Below, piece by piece: positions 1 to 8,400 of a DNA stretch of 26,939 nucleotides (positions are counted from its first letter, which is position 1; each line of letters starts with the position of its first letter). This DNA comes from Nocardiopsis changdeensis (GTDB taxonomy: Bacteria; Actinomycetota; Actinomycetes; Streptosporangiales; Streptosporangiaceae), in NCBI RefSeq assembly GCF_018316655.1, contig NZ_CP074135.1:1-26939 (forward strand), in the 5' to 3' direction. The position numbers and the translations under genes are program-made. The notes under the pieces are model-generated. The model was not told the DNA's origin, ran no database searches, and saw only the letters and a program-made list of their open reading frames with translations.

Positions 1-44
1 CCCACAAGGCCGAGAACAGCCCCGAGCCGGTGAGCGTCGCACCT

Positions 45-85
45 TCGCACGCGTGCTACAAGTGCTACCCGTATCACGCGTGCGA
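45..85. repeat. Inverted repeat of the partition-site family
   Basis: An 11-bp perfect inverted repeat (TCGCACGCGTG at 45-55 and CACGCGTGCGA at 75-85) flanks a 19-base spacer containing AAGTGCTACCCGTAT. The words GTATCACGCGTGCGAG and CGCACGCGT are shared with the repeats on both sides of parA and its partner gene. On the circle this site lies just downstream of that partner gene. It is probably a third binding site of the partition complex (parS or centromere). Confidence 0.6.
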
Positions 86-270
86 GACCGTGGGGCAGGG
101 GACGCCAAGTGAGGCCCGAGGGGGCACGGGGGCGGGCGCCAGAGCGATTTCTGGCCCACGATAAGTGGGCCTTATCGCGGGTCAGGCATGGATCCAGGGC
201 GGCCTGGGCCGCAAGGCCCCGGGGAGCCCGCCACGCGCCCAGGGGCCGCGCGGGGCCCGGGCGCACCGCC
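86..270. terminator. Intergenic region with hairpin between convergent partition and toxin operons
   Basis: On the circle this gap lies between the end of the partition genes on the plus strand and the end of the toxin gene on the minus strand. It contains a hairpin, GGCCCAC (153-159), loop GATAA, GTGGGCC (165-171), extended by GCGAT (144-148) and ATCGC (174-178). No U tract follows, but a strong stem between convergent genes suggests a bidirectional terminator. The rest is very GC-rich. Open frames through it are low-complexity and I do not accept them as genes. Confidence 0.45.
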
Positions 271-600
271 TCAGGACAGGTCGAGGGCGGCTTTGAGCCC
301 GGCGGCGACCCGGGTCATGGTGGCGTGGCTCAGCACCCCGACGTCCTCCAGCAGCTCATCGGCGAACAGCAGGGTGATCTCGTCGCACAGCACGTACCCG
401 CGCAGCGGGGCATCGGCCGGCCCCAGAGGCACCACGGTGGTGCGCTCCTGCTTGCGGGTGGTGGTCAGGCGCACCGCCAGGCAGTCCCCGAGGTTGCGGT
501 TGCGGTGGTTGTTGGAGACCACCGCGTAGGGCTTGCGCTGCTGCTCGCCCTCCTCGGTGTCCAGGTAGACCCAGTAGACGCGGCCCCGGACCGGGGTCAT
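271..600 (-). CDS. mazF: MazF/PemK-family toxin (endoribonuclease)
   Basis: A 109-residue protein with the layout of the MazF/PemK fold. The N-terminal RGRVYWVYLD strand is followed by RKPYAVVSNN (about residues 22-31, the usual arginine-proline-valine-valine core). LAVRLTTT and TVVPL strands come next, then GYVLCDEITLL (about 68-78) and a C-terminal helix, GLKAALDL. MazF toxins cleave mRNA in the cytoplasm, and length and motif order fit the family. The gene starts inside the last codons of the upstream antitoxin with a 4-base ATGA overlap (597-600), the usual antitoxin-toxin coupling. Its likely role is stabilising the plasmid by killing or stalling plasmid-free cells. Identical in copy 2. 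Confidence 0.88.
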   Translation of the reverse strand: MTPVRGRVYWVYLDTEEGEQQRKPYAVVSNNHRNRNLGDCLAVRLTTTRKQERTTVVPLGPADAPLRGYVLCDEITLLFADELLEDVGVLSHATMTRVAAGLKAALDLS

Positions 601-930
601 CGGTCTCCCTCCGGAGAGCTCCGGCGCCGGCGGCGCAGTGCGGCCCGCACCGCCCGGTCCTCGTCGTCCTGTTCAGCGGCGATGGCCTGGTACTCGGCCT
701 CCAGCACCTGCTCCTGCAGTGCCTGGCGGCCTACCTCGATCAGGGCGGCCAGGGCGGCCGCCTCCGAGAGCTGGCTCGGCGCCGGAGGGCAGGCGGATGC
801 CGCCGCGGGCGGCGAGCACGGCCAGGGCGTCGTGCTCGGGGGTCCCCGCGGTGCGGGCGGCCTGGACGGTGCGGTCGGTGTCGGGGTCGATGGGCACCGA
901 AGGGCGCCGGATCGTCTGGGTCATGGCCAT
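597..930 (-). pseudogene. Antitoxin gene, frameshifted in this copy
   Basis: This is the antitoxin reading frame upstream of mazF, interrupted by GCTCGGC at 774-780 where copy 2 reads GCCGGC. The one-base insertion shifts the frame after about 51 residues. Reading from ATG 928-930, the N-terminal half matches copy 2; the C-terminal half continues in another frame down to the stop at 597-599, which overlaps the mazF start. Because a plasmid with an active toxin and no antitoxin would be lethal, and the site belongs to the GCCGGC error class, this is more likely a sequencing error than a real pseudogene. See the intact gene at 14069-14401. Confidence 0.75.
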
Positions 931-1162
931 GCCCCCTACTATGCTGCATTAAGTGCTGCAGAACGTGCTGTTCTCAGTATCGCATGTGGTCCGGTCGCGG
1001 CACAGGGGCCCGGATTGTCCTCGTCTGGAGGCCTTTGCGCGTTCCCGTGTGGCGCAGGGGGACCAAGCGCACGGCTGCAGCCCTGAGTGCCCGATGATTC
1101 CAGTAGGGTCGTCCCCACGTGCTGTGGGCCTGACCACCCCGCATCACCCCGGACATGACGAA

Positions 1163-1184
1163 GGCCCGGCGACCAAACCGGGCC
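1163..1184. terminator. Hairpin terminator-like element upstream of rep
   Basis: A perfect 7-bp stem, GGCCCGG (1163-1169) and CCGGGCC (1178-1184), with an 8-base loop, preceded by GAA and followed by TCG. It is the GC-rich stem type common in actinomycetes and has no U tract. Lying just before the tandem repeats, it could end an upstream or antisense transcript, or attenuate rep. Copy 2 equivalent: 14634-14655. Confidence 0.5.
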
Positions 1185-1192
1185 TCGTCCAG

Positions 1193-1256
1193 ACAAGCTG
1201 GTTGCTCTCACACAGCAACACGGCACAAGCTGGTTGCTCTCACACAGCAACACGGC
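1193..1256. repeat. 32-bp perfect tandem repeat with internal hairpins
   Basis: Two identical adjacent 32-base units (1193-1224 and 1225-1256). Each contains GTTGCT, seven bases, then AGCAAC, so each can form its own 6-bp stem-loop in RNA or DNA. The pair sits about 125 bases upstream of the rep start. Its place fits copy-number control (a protein-binding repeat or a leader RNA structure). It does not resemble the iterons inside rep. Copy 2 equivalent: 14664-14727. Confidence 0.8.
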
Positions 1257-1382
1257 ACTACTAAGTACTGCTCGCCCCTGCAATAGATATCGGCCACTGT
1301 AGCCGATGGGGGAGCGGTCGGGCACCTCTTGGGTACCTGAAAACGCCGTGAGCTGTGTGGGGGCGGCCTAGAAAGCAGCCTC

Positions 1383-2544
1383 ATGCCTACCCGCCCCGAA
1401 GCCCCCGTGCACTCCGAGGAAGCGGAGTTCCTCGGCCCCAACGACGATCGCTGGTACCGCACCCAGATCCCCGACTGGATCGCGCTGTGCCCGCAGGTGA
1501 ACCACACCGCGTACCGGCTCTACGTCATCATCCGCAGCCTGATCCTGGAGAAGCAGCCGAAGAAGGTCCGGCTGCTCAGCCACGAGCAGCTCGCGTTCCT
1601 GCTGCCCGGCCCGAACGGCAAACCTTCCGGGGTGCGGACCGTCAAGGACGCCCTCCAGGTCCTCACCGAGGTCGGCCTGATCAGCAACCCCGACGGAGAA
1701 CGCATCATCACCTCCTCCGGCAAGGGCACGATCCGCACGCGGCGCCGGTACCAGCTTCACGACTGGCCGACCGCCGAACTCGCCCTGAAGGTCTGGCGCA
1801 ACGCCTTCGACAAGCTCGATGCGTTCACTGAGGACTGGCGCGAGACCAGAACCGATGTTTTCGCAGGTGAGGACGTCGGGCGGAATTCCGCCCCTCGAAC
1901 CGAGCAGCCCTGTGACACCGCTCAGGCCTCCGCCGTGCCCACCCCCGACGGAGCTAAGCGGAGACGTTTCCGCAGGTCAGTTCGTCGGGCGGAATTCCGC
2001 CAAGGCTGGGCGAGATTCCGCCCGACGTCGGCGAAATTCCGCACGCCACGCCGACGTGACCAGCGACGACGCGACCTCCCTTAAGCAGTTTCCTGAAGGA
2101 AGTCCTTCCTCCTCCTCAGGTGGCACGCAGGACTCACGTGAGGAAGAGGAGGAACAGCCTTCGGCTCGAACGACGGGCGTCACCCCCCTGGACCTGGTCC
2201 TGGCGGCTACCGACGCGACCGAGGCCGAGGCCCGGGAGCTGGTGGAGATCCTGCGGCCGGAAGCCAAAAAGTCTCTGGGCGGCTTCATCCGCACGCTGGC
2301 GGACCGGGGGGACCTGAGCCACCGGTTGTGGCTGCTGCGGCGCGAGCGTGTGCCTCAGCCCCGCACAGGCGCATCTGAGGCCGCGGGGCCCGACGCGGTG
2401 TGTGCTGAGCACCGCGAGCCGCTGGACTGCCCGGTGTGCGTGGTGCTGCACCCGCGCATGGCCCAGAGGCTGCTCGACCGGTTCGGGCCGGTGCGCCGTC
2501 CGGACCTGGCCGCCCGCCTGGCACCAGCCGACGCCTCTTCCTGA
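1383..2544 (+). pseudogene. Replication initiator gene, frameshifted in this copy
   Basis: The same gene as 14854-16014, but GCTAAGC at 1953-1959 replaces GCCGGC and adds one base. The frame from ATG 1383 runs out of register after about residue 190 and stops at 2084. The genuine C-terminal half continues in the next frame to the stop at 2542-2544. Sequence on both sides is identical to the intact copy, including the iterons, so the break is most likely an artefact of the GCCGGC type. Function and domains are described at the intact copy. Confidence 0.8.
1854..2042. repeat. Iterons inside the rep gene (candidate replication origin)
   Basis: Two 39-base direct repeats (1854-1892 and 1963-2001) each end in the 14-bp perfect palindrome GGCGGAATTCCGCC. 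Two shorter variants follow: GGGCGAGATTCCGCC, and GGCGAAATTCCGC ending at 2042. In protein they encode repeated VGRNSA-like words, an unusual low-complexity linker, which suggests the DNA rather than the peptide is selected. Initiator-binding iterons inside the initiator gene are known from Streptomyces pSLA2 and lambdoid phages, so this is the best candidate for the origin. Copy 2 equivalent: 15325-15512. Confidence 0.7.
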
Positions 2545-2630
2545 TTCGCCCTGGACACACCACAGGGGCCCGGACACCGCCTGCAGGCTGAGCGCCCGGC
2601 CTCTCCCACCCATGGGATGGAAACGCTCGC

Positions 2631-3961
2631 ATGAGCCCACACGAGGACACCCGCGTCCCGCCGCACGACCTCCAGGCCGAGCAGTCCGTGCTCGGCGGGA
2701 TGATGCTCTCCGCCGACGCCGCCGTGGACGTCATGGCGGTCCTGGCGGCCGGGCACTTCTACCGGCCCGCGCACCAGGTCATCTACACCACGATCTGCTC
2801 GCTCATGGACCAGGGCGAGCCCGTAGACGTGGTCTCGGTCAACGCCGAGCTCACCCGCCGCGGCGAGTCGGAACGCGTCGGCGGCGCCCTGTACCTGTAC
2901 ACCCTGGCCAACGCCGTCCCCACCGCCGCGAACGCCGGCTACTACGCCCGCATCGTGTTCGACCACGCCCTGCTGCGCCGCCTGATCGAGGTCGGCACCC
3001 GCGCGGCCCAGCTGGGCTACGCCGCCCAGGGCGACCCGGTGGACCTGGTGGACGCCGTCCAGGGCGAGATCCTCGCGATCACCCAGACCCAGACCAAAGA
3101 GGAAGACCCGCTGCTTAGGCCGACTACCTGCCCGCCGCGATGGACCGCATCGAACAGCGCGCGGCCCAGGGCGGCGGCCTCCAAGGGCTGCCGACCGGGT
3201 TCGCTGACCTGGACGCCCTCACCAGCGGCCTGCTGGCCGGTCAGATGATCGTGATCGGCGCCCGCCCGGCAGTCGGCAAGACCACCCTGGCTCTGGACAT
3301 GGCCCGCGAGGCCGCCTTCCGGGCCGGGGCGACCGTGGCGTTCTTCTCCCTGGAGATGGGCGAGGAGGAGATCGTCGACCGGATGCTCTCAGCCGAGGCA
3401 CGGGTGCCATTGCACGGCATTAAGTCCGGGATGGTGAAGGACTACCACTGGGAGGCCCTCCGGGCGGTGATGCCTGTGATCAGCGACTCGAAGCTGGTGA
3501 TCAAGACCGGGGTGAGCCAGCTCGCCCAGATCCGCGCGGCGTGCCGGCGTATCAAGCGGTCCCTGGGACTGCGGATGGTCGTGGTCGACTACCTCCAGCT
3601 CGTTCAGACCGACGGCCGCTACGACAGCAAGCAGCAGGAGGTCACCGAGATCTCCCGCGCATTGAAGCTGCTGGCCCAAGAGCTGGGGATCACCATGGTG
3701 GCACTGTCCCAGCTCAACCGCAGGTCCGAGGACCGCGCAGGCAAGAGGCCGCAGATGTCGGACCTGCGCGAGAGCGGCGCGATCGAGCAGGACAGCGACA
3801 TCGTGATCCTGTTGCACCGCGAGGACCTGCACGACAAGGACTCCCCGCGCTCGGGCGAGGCCGACCTGCTCGTGGTCAAGCACCGCAACGGCCCTACCTG
3901 CGACATCACGGTGGCGTTCCAAGGGCACTACAGCCGCTTCGTGGACATGCACCACAGGTAG
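2631..3961 (+). pseudogene. DnaB-type helicase gene, frameshifted in this copy
   Basis: Same gene as 16101-17429, interrupted at 3113-3120, where GCTTAGGC replaces GCCGGC (two extra bases). The N-terminal part is readable from ATG 2631 to about residue 160. The C-terminal RecA-like ATPase part continues in another frame from about 3121 to the stop at 3959-3961. Apart from this site the sequence equals the intact copy, so a sequencing error is much more likely than real decay. Function is described at the intact copy. Confidence 0.82.
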
Positions 3962-4316
3962 TCGGGACCCGGAATACAACAGGGCCGGCAGTGACCGTCA
4001 CGTGGTCGACCCAGGCCTCCTCCACGGCCACCCTTGCCCTTCTGAGAGGAAGAGCAAGTTATAGAGAAGAGTTACTCAAGGAGTTTTCGCAGGTAATGCC
4101 CTGGTCCTGGTTGTGGGCGGGGCTGGTGTGGGCTCAGGTGGTCTGGGTTGCGGTCAGAGGGTTCAGGCCGGGGCGGTGGTGGGGCGGCCTCGGTGCGTGT
4201 GTGCGGGTGAGCGGGGTGTTTCTTGCGGGCGGGGCGCGGGCCCGGCGGGGGCTGGTGTGCGCGCAGGGATCTCCGATCCACAGGGAAAGACACCGAAACC
4301 CGAGAAGGGAAGCACC
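3962..4316. other. Intergenic region downstream of dnaB, no firm gene
   Basis: About 355 bases between the helicase and the small zinc-finger gene. It has an AT-richer island at about 4041-4090 containing TTATAG and a purine-rich AAGGAG at 4078-4083, then a strongly G-rich plus strand (4105-4265). A plus-strand frame opening at ATG 4096 begins with tryptophan-rich hydrophobic sequence (MPWSWLWAGLVWAQVVWVAV). It runs on to 4362, overlapping the zinc-finger gene in another frame, and its codon use deteriorates in the second half. I treat it as an unproven small membrane-peptide candidate. The region could also be a promoter plus long leader for the small genes. Confidence 0.35.
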
Positions 4317-4442
4317 ATGCGAGAGAAGATCAAGAACGTCGTCCGCCGGATGGCCATCGTGATGGACGGGTGGTCGTGTGGCCACTGCGGCACCTGGAAC
4401 AGCGACGGTGCGTCTGCCTGCCAGGGCTGCGGCAAGAGCTGA
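4317..4442 (+). CDS. 41-residue RanBP2-like zinc-finger protein
   Basis: A very small protein whose start is well supported: the purine-rich GAAGGGAAG lies about 6 bases before ATG 4317. Residues 1-16 are basic and amphipathic (MREKIKNVVRRMAIVM). Residues 19-39 read W-S-C-GH-C-GTW-N-SDGASA-C-QG-C, which exactly fits the RanBP2-type pattern W-x-C-x2-C-x3-N-x6-C-x2-C, so one zinc ion bound by four cysteines is expected. In that fold the finger binds RNA or ubiquitin in eukaryotes; in bacteria the role of such short zinc ribbons is mostly unknown. It lies downstream of the replicative helicase and ends at a hairpin terminator (4443-4463). Binding to nucleic acid or to a plasmid protein is inference only. 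Identical in copy 2. Confidence 0.75.
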   Translation: MREKIKNVVRRMAIVMDGWSCGHCGTWNSDGASACQGCGKS

Positions 4443-4463
4443 AAATCCCCGGCTCGGGGGTTT
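4443..4463 (+). terminator. Intrinsic terminator after the zinc-finger gene
   Basis: Starting right after the stop codon, AAATCCCCG (4443-4451) pairs with CGGGGGTTT (4455-4463), nine pairs counting one G-U, with a three-base loop and a short T run on the 3' side. It should end the transcript carrying the zinc-finger gene. Copy 2: 17912-17932. Confidence 0.6.
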
Positions 4464-4500
4464 GAACCTCCCCGAATAGGGTAGAACATACAGTGAGAGG

Positions 4501-4529
4501 CCGGGGCGTTCGCCAGCCGGACGCCCCGG
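4501..4529. other. 9-bp perfect hairpin upstream of the 59-residue gene
   Basis: CCGGGGCGT (4501-4509) and ACGCCCCGG (4521-4529) form a perfect stem with an 11-base loop. It lies about 45 bases before the next start codon, downstream of TTGAAC (4462-4467) and TAGAAC (4482-4487), which could be a weak promoter. It may be a leader hairpin or an operator. No T run follows it. Confidence 0.35.
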
Positions 4530-4574
4530 ACCCCGCACCTTGAGAACTCCACAGAGAGCCACGGGAGGCCAGAG

Positions 4575-4754
4575 ATGGACCCGGACGAGCGCATGAACCC
4601 GGCAACGCTCCGTAGCGAGCTGGGGGAGACCGCGCAGGGCTTCAGGGACTGGGCCAACGGCCCGGACCGGACCGAGGAGCCGACGCCCGCCCCGGACGCC
4701 CCGAAGGGGTTCACGCCGGGGAGGACGATCCCGCTCAAGACCCCGATGCACTGA
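4575..4754 (+). CDS. 59-residue protein of unknown function
   Basis: A small acidic, proline-rich protein, MDPDERMNPATLRSELGETA onward to the stop at 4752-4754. The start is supported by GGGAGG at 4563-4568, six bases before ATG. Third codon positions are almost all G or C, like the accepted genes. Residues 11-29 (TLRSELGETAQGFRDWANG) could form one amphipathic helix, and the rest is a disordered-looking tail (EEPTPAPDAPKGFTPGRTIP). I recognise no family. It stands between two hairpins (4501-4529 and 4776-4800), so it may be transcribed alone. It could be a small regulator or a partner of the neighbouring DNA-processing proteins, but nothing in the sequence decides this. Identical in copy 2. 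Confidence 0.55.
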   Translation: MDPDERMNPATLRSELGETAQGFRDWANGPDRTEEPTPAPDAPKGFTPGRTIPLKTPMH

Positions 4755-4775
4755 GGGGCCGAGTGGGAAGGCTCC

Positions 4776-4800
4776 GCCCGGCGGGTGGCCCCCGCCGGGC
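4776..4800 (+). terminator. Strong hairpin after the 59-residue gene
   Basis: GCCCGGCGGG (4776-4785) and CCCGCCGGGC (4791-4800) form a perfect 10-bp stem with a five-base loop, 21 bases after the stop of the small gene. It has no U tract, as is common for actinomycete terminators. Copy 2: 18245-18269. Confidence 0.6.
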
Positions 4801-4926
4801 CCGCGCCCCGCCCGCAAGAAGGGTGAGTGCGCAGGTATCACTCCAAGAGGTACCTCAGCGTGTCGTGATTGGTGGGGGTGTGGGAGAGTATGCGCGGATC
4901 GGGTTGCGGGACAGGGGGCGGGTGGG
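4801..4926. promoter_or_regulatory. Leader of the traA operon, candidate MOBF oriT
   Basis: This 126-base gap precedes the accessory gene and traA. It holds AGGTATCACTCC and a nearby AGAGGTACCT, giving a short imperfect inverted repeat. The words GTATCAC and GGTACC echo sequences near the partition genes. MOBF relaxases usually act at an oriT next to their own operon and an accessory DNA-binding gene, so this gap is a reasonable place for it. No nick-site consensus is recognisable to me. Confidence 0.3.
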
Positions 4927-5430
4927 ATGGGTGAGCGGTCCCAGCGCGGCGTGGCCGGCCTGGTGTCGTTGAAGGAGTGGGCGGCCGAGGTGGGCTACAG
5001 CCACGGGTACGCGGTGCACGTGATGCCGCGGGCCTATCCGGGGTTCCCGGCTCCGGAGCGTCACCGTACGGGGGTGACGGCCAAGGGCGGGGGCGGGGGC
5101 AGTGCCCTGTACGACCCGGCCAAGTTGGAGCCGTTCCGGCCGCGGCGGCCAGCGCCGGTGGAGCTTGCCGAGGAGGACCTGGACCGGCAGGTGACGCTGG
5201 GGGGGTTCGCGAAGCTGATCGGGGTGGACGGGCGCAGCCTGACCCAGATCAAGGACGACCGGCCCGACACGTTGCCGCCCACGGTGGACGGGCGGCGGTG
5301 GTATCCGCGGGCGCGGTTCTTCGCCCGGGACCTTTTGCTGATGTGGAACAGCCGTCCCGGTCCGGGGCCGGGGTCGGACAAGCGGCGGCCGCCGCTGCCC
5401 TGGACGGAGCCCGGGGGCGGGCGGGGCTGA
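4927..5430 (+). CDS. Small DNA-binding-like protein upstream of traA
   Basis: A 167-residue protein of no family I can name. Two segments look like excisionase- or MerR-type helix-turn-helix units: residues about 13-45 (VSLKEWAAEVGYSHGYAVHVM...FPAPE) and about 88-130 (VTLGGFAKLIGVDGRSLTQIKDD...LPPTVDGRRWYPR). Both end in a proline-rich turn, as winged units often do. A glycine-rich linker (KGGGGGSALYDP) separates them, and the tail is proline- and glycine-rich. The start at 4927 follows GGGGGCGGG. The gene ends 63 bases before the preferred traA start and is on the same strand. By analogy with TrwA or TraY it could be an oriT-binding accessory protein or an operon repressor; this is inference from position and the helix-turn-helix look. 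Identical in copy 2. Confidence 0.7.
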   Translation: MGERSQRGVAGLVSLKEWAAEVGYSHGYAVHVMPRAYPGFPAPERHRTGVTAKGGGGGSALYDPAKLEPFRPRRPAPVELAEEDLDRQVTLGGFAKLIGVDGRSLTQIKDDRPDTLPPTVDGRRWYPRARFFARDLLLMWNSRPGPGPGSDKRRPPLPWTEPGGGRG

Positions 5431-5493
5431 GGCGCTCCTGCGTCGGGGGCGGTGCACGGTGCGGGTCGGGTGGACGAAGGGGAGGTGGGGCGG

Positions 5494-8400
5494 GTGGCGT
5501 GGGTGACGACGCTGGGCCCGGACGCCTCCCAGGTTGACTACCGGCTGCAGAGCCAGTGCGGGTGCGACCACGCCGACCACGACCACGGCCACAGCGCTGA
5601 GCAGGGTGGGCAGGACCGGCAGGCGGACTACCGGCTGTACGGGGCGGCGCGGGCGGTGGAGCGGATCGGCGCGGGGTGGGCCGAGTTCGGCGAGCGCTCG
5701 GGCACCACGCTGGACGACGAGGCGGCGCTGGAGTCGATGCGCCAGGTGATGGCCGGCCGCGACCCGCGCACGGGTGAGCAGCTCGTCGACCCGAAGATGG
5801 CGGTGGACCCGCGGGCCAAGCTGGCGGCCCGGCCGGTGGTGGAGGCGGTCCATGCGGTGGCCGAGGCCGCGCACATGGACCCGGGCGAACTGCTGGGGTC
5901 GCCGCGGCTGGCGGCCCGGTTCGCGCGCCTGGAGAAGGGCCTGGTCCGCGACGGTGAGGCGCACCGGGCGCCGGTGGGTGAGCTGGAGGCGATCGCCGAG
6001 GCCGCGGGGGTGGATCCGGGTCTGCTGTGGCCGCAGGCGGAGCTGGACCAGGCCAGGGCGCACGCCGATGAGCGGGTTCGGGTCGGCAACCGGGGCTATG
6101 ACCTGGTGCTGAACGTGCCCAAGAGCTACTCGGGTGCGATAGCGCTGGCCGATGAGGCGACGGCGGCGCGGCTGGAGGAGCTGTACCTGGAGTCGGTGCG
6201 CGAGACAGTCACCGACGCGGAGGGGTGGCTGGCCTACGGGATGGCCGGCCACCACGGGGACGGCCAGCGGGCCCGGCGGGTGCAGGCCACGGGGTGGGCC
6301 GCCTCGATCACGCTGCACCGGTCGGCGCGCCCGGTCCAGGGGCAGGTGGGGGATCCGCACACGCACGCGCACGTGATGATCCCGAACATGGTCAAGTGCG
6401 TCGACGGCACCTGGCGGACGCTGGCCGCGGGTGGGCGTGATCTGCACCGGCACGTGGCGTTGCTGGGGGAGCTGGCCAAGGCGCGGGTGCGGGAGAAGTC
6501 GGCGCGCGAGTTCGGGGCGGTGTGGAAGCAGGACGAGCGCACCGGCGAGTGGGAGATCGTCGGGTTCGATCCGGGGTTGCGCGGGTTGTTCAGTTCGCGG
6601 TCGCGCCAGATCACCGAGCTGGTGGGCGCGGATGCGTCGCGGGCGCAGAAGCAGGCGGCGGGGCGGGTGCTGGCCCAGGCCAAGGACCCGTTGGGGGAGA
6701 CCGGGACCGCGCGGCAGGCCTGGCGGGCGCGCGCCGAGGCGGCCGGCTACGACGTGGACGCCCTCGTGGGGCGGGCGCTGTCCGGGCCCGGGGCTGCGCC
6801 GGCGGCGCCGGTGCCGTCGCTGGAGGACCTGGTGGCGCGGGTGTGGGATCCCGAGACGGGGGTGACGGCGCACCGCAAGGTGGTCAGCCGGGTCCAGGTG
6901 ATGGCGGCAGTGACGGCCGCGCTGGGCGGCGGGATCACGAGTGTGTCGCAGGTGGAGGTGCTGACCGACGCGGTCATGGCCTCGGACCGTGCGGTGGTGC
7001 TGCCCACGGTGGAGGGTGCGCACCTGTCCAACGCGGTGCGGGTGAGTTCGGCCGACATCGTGGAGGCCGAGCGCACCATCACCGGTTCGGCGCAGCGGCG
7101 CCTGGGCCAGGGGGCCGCGGTGGTGGCGCCGGAGCGGGTGGCGGCGGTGCTGGAGGCGTTCGAGGCCGAGCGCGGGTTCGCGTTGTCGGCGGAGCAGCGG
7201 GGTGTGGCCGAGCGGTTGATGGGCGCCGGGCACGGTGTGGACCTGGTGCGGGGTGTGGCCGGGGCCGGCAAGACCACGCTGATGAGCGCGGTGTACGCAG
7301 GCTGGCAGCAGGCCGGGTACCGGGTGGCGGGGGCGGCGACCGCTGCGGTGGCCGCGGCCAATCTGCAGGCGGAGTCGGGGATCGCCTCCAGCACGGTGGC
7401 GGCGTGGGTGTCGCGGATCTCTTCGGGTGAGGGCCTGGAGGGGGTGGATGTGCTGGTCGTGGACGAGGCGGCGATGGTCGACGACCGGTCCATGGCGGTG
7501 CTGGTCGGGGAGGCCGAGCGCACCGGCACCAAGGTGGTGGGCATCGGCGACCCGGCCCAGCTGGAAGCGGTCGGGGTCGGCGGGACGTTCGCGGCGGTGC
7601 ACACCCTGGTGCGGGGCCAGACGCTGACGGAGAACCGTCGGCAGAGCGATGCGGTGGACCAGCAGGCCCTGCGGGCGTGGCTGGACGGGGCCCGGGAGAG
7701 CGCCCTGGCAGTGTGGGGGCGGGCGGGGCGGGTGCACGCCGCCAAGCGGGCGTTCGAGGCTCATGAGGCCATCGCCCGGGCGTGGTGGGCCGACCGGGCC
7801 CCGGTTGAGGACCGGTTCCAGGCGGTGCAGGACGTGCTGGTCCTGGCGGCCCGCAACAGCGATGTGGAGGAGCTCAACCACCGGATGCGGGTCCTGGCAC
7901 GCCAGGGCGGCCACCTGGCCGGGGACGAGGAGCGGTTCGCGCTGGCCGGCGGGGGGCGTCTGGCGTTGGCGGCCGGTGACGCGGTGCGGGTGCGCCGCAA
8001 CGACTACCGGTCGCGGCGCGGTGAGGGCGAGGACGTCCTCAACGGGTTCCGCGGGGTGGTGGCCGAGGTGGACGCCCGGCGCGGGGCCCGGGTGGAGTGG
8101 CGGCGCCAGGGGCGGGTGCACAGCGCGTGGATCGGCCCTGAGGCGATCGCGCGGGGGGACCTGAGTCTGGGGTATGCGATGACGATCGCGGCGGCCCAGG
8201 GGCTGACGTGCGAGCGTGTGCACGTGTACGGGGTGGGGGCCGACGCCAGGTCGCTGTACCCGGCGATGACGCGCTCGCGCAAGCGCGCGGACCTGTACCT
8301 GGCCGGTGAGGCGCTGGCCGATCCCGCGCTGCGCGGGCGGTTGAAGGACGCGTCCGGCGACAAGGAGGTCGTGCGGGCGTGCATCTCGGCGTACGCGCGC

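Larger units (their letters stand above)
931..1382. promoter_or_regulatory. Divergent intergenic region between antitoxin and rep
   Basis: A gap of about 450 bases that must hold the promoters of the minus-strand toxin-antitoxin operon and the plus-strand rep gene. Close to the antitoxin start is AGAAC-5-GTTCT (960-974), a possible autoregulatory operator, and an AT-richer stretch at 937-975 that could contain the antitoxin promoter. Further on are a terminator-like hairpin (1163-1184), two 32-bp tandem repeats (1193-1256) and ATCGGC-7-GCCGAT (1289-1307) in the presumed rep leader. No convincing -10/-35 pair stands out. Open frames here are short and differ in style from the real genes. Confidence 0.5.

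Noticed and set aside
109..1086. A long plus-strand frame across the toxin-antitoxin operon
   Set aside because: Low-complexity glycine/arginine sequence antisense to mazF and its antitoxin. It runs through in copy 1 only because of the same inserted base that breaks the antitoxin.
1193..1256. Possible CRISPR remnant
   Set aside because: The two 32-base units are directly adjacent with no spacer, and no cas genes are present, so it is a tandem repeat.
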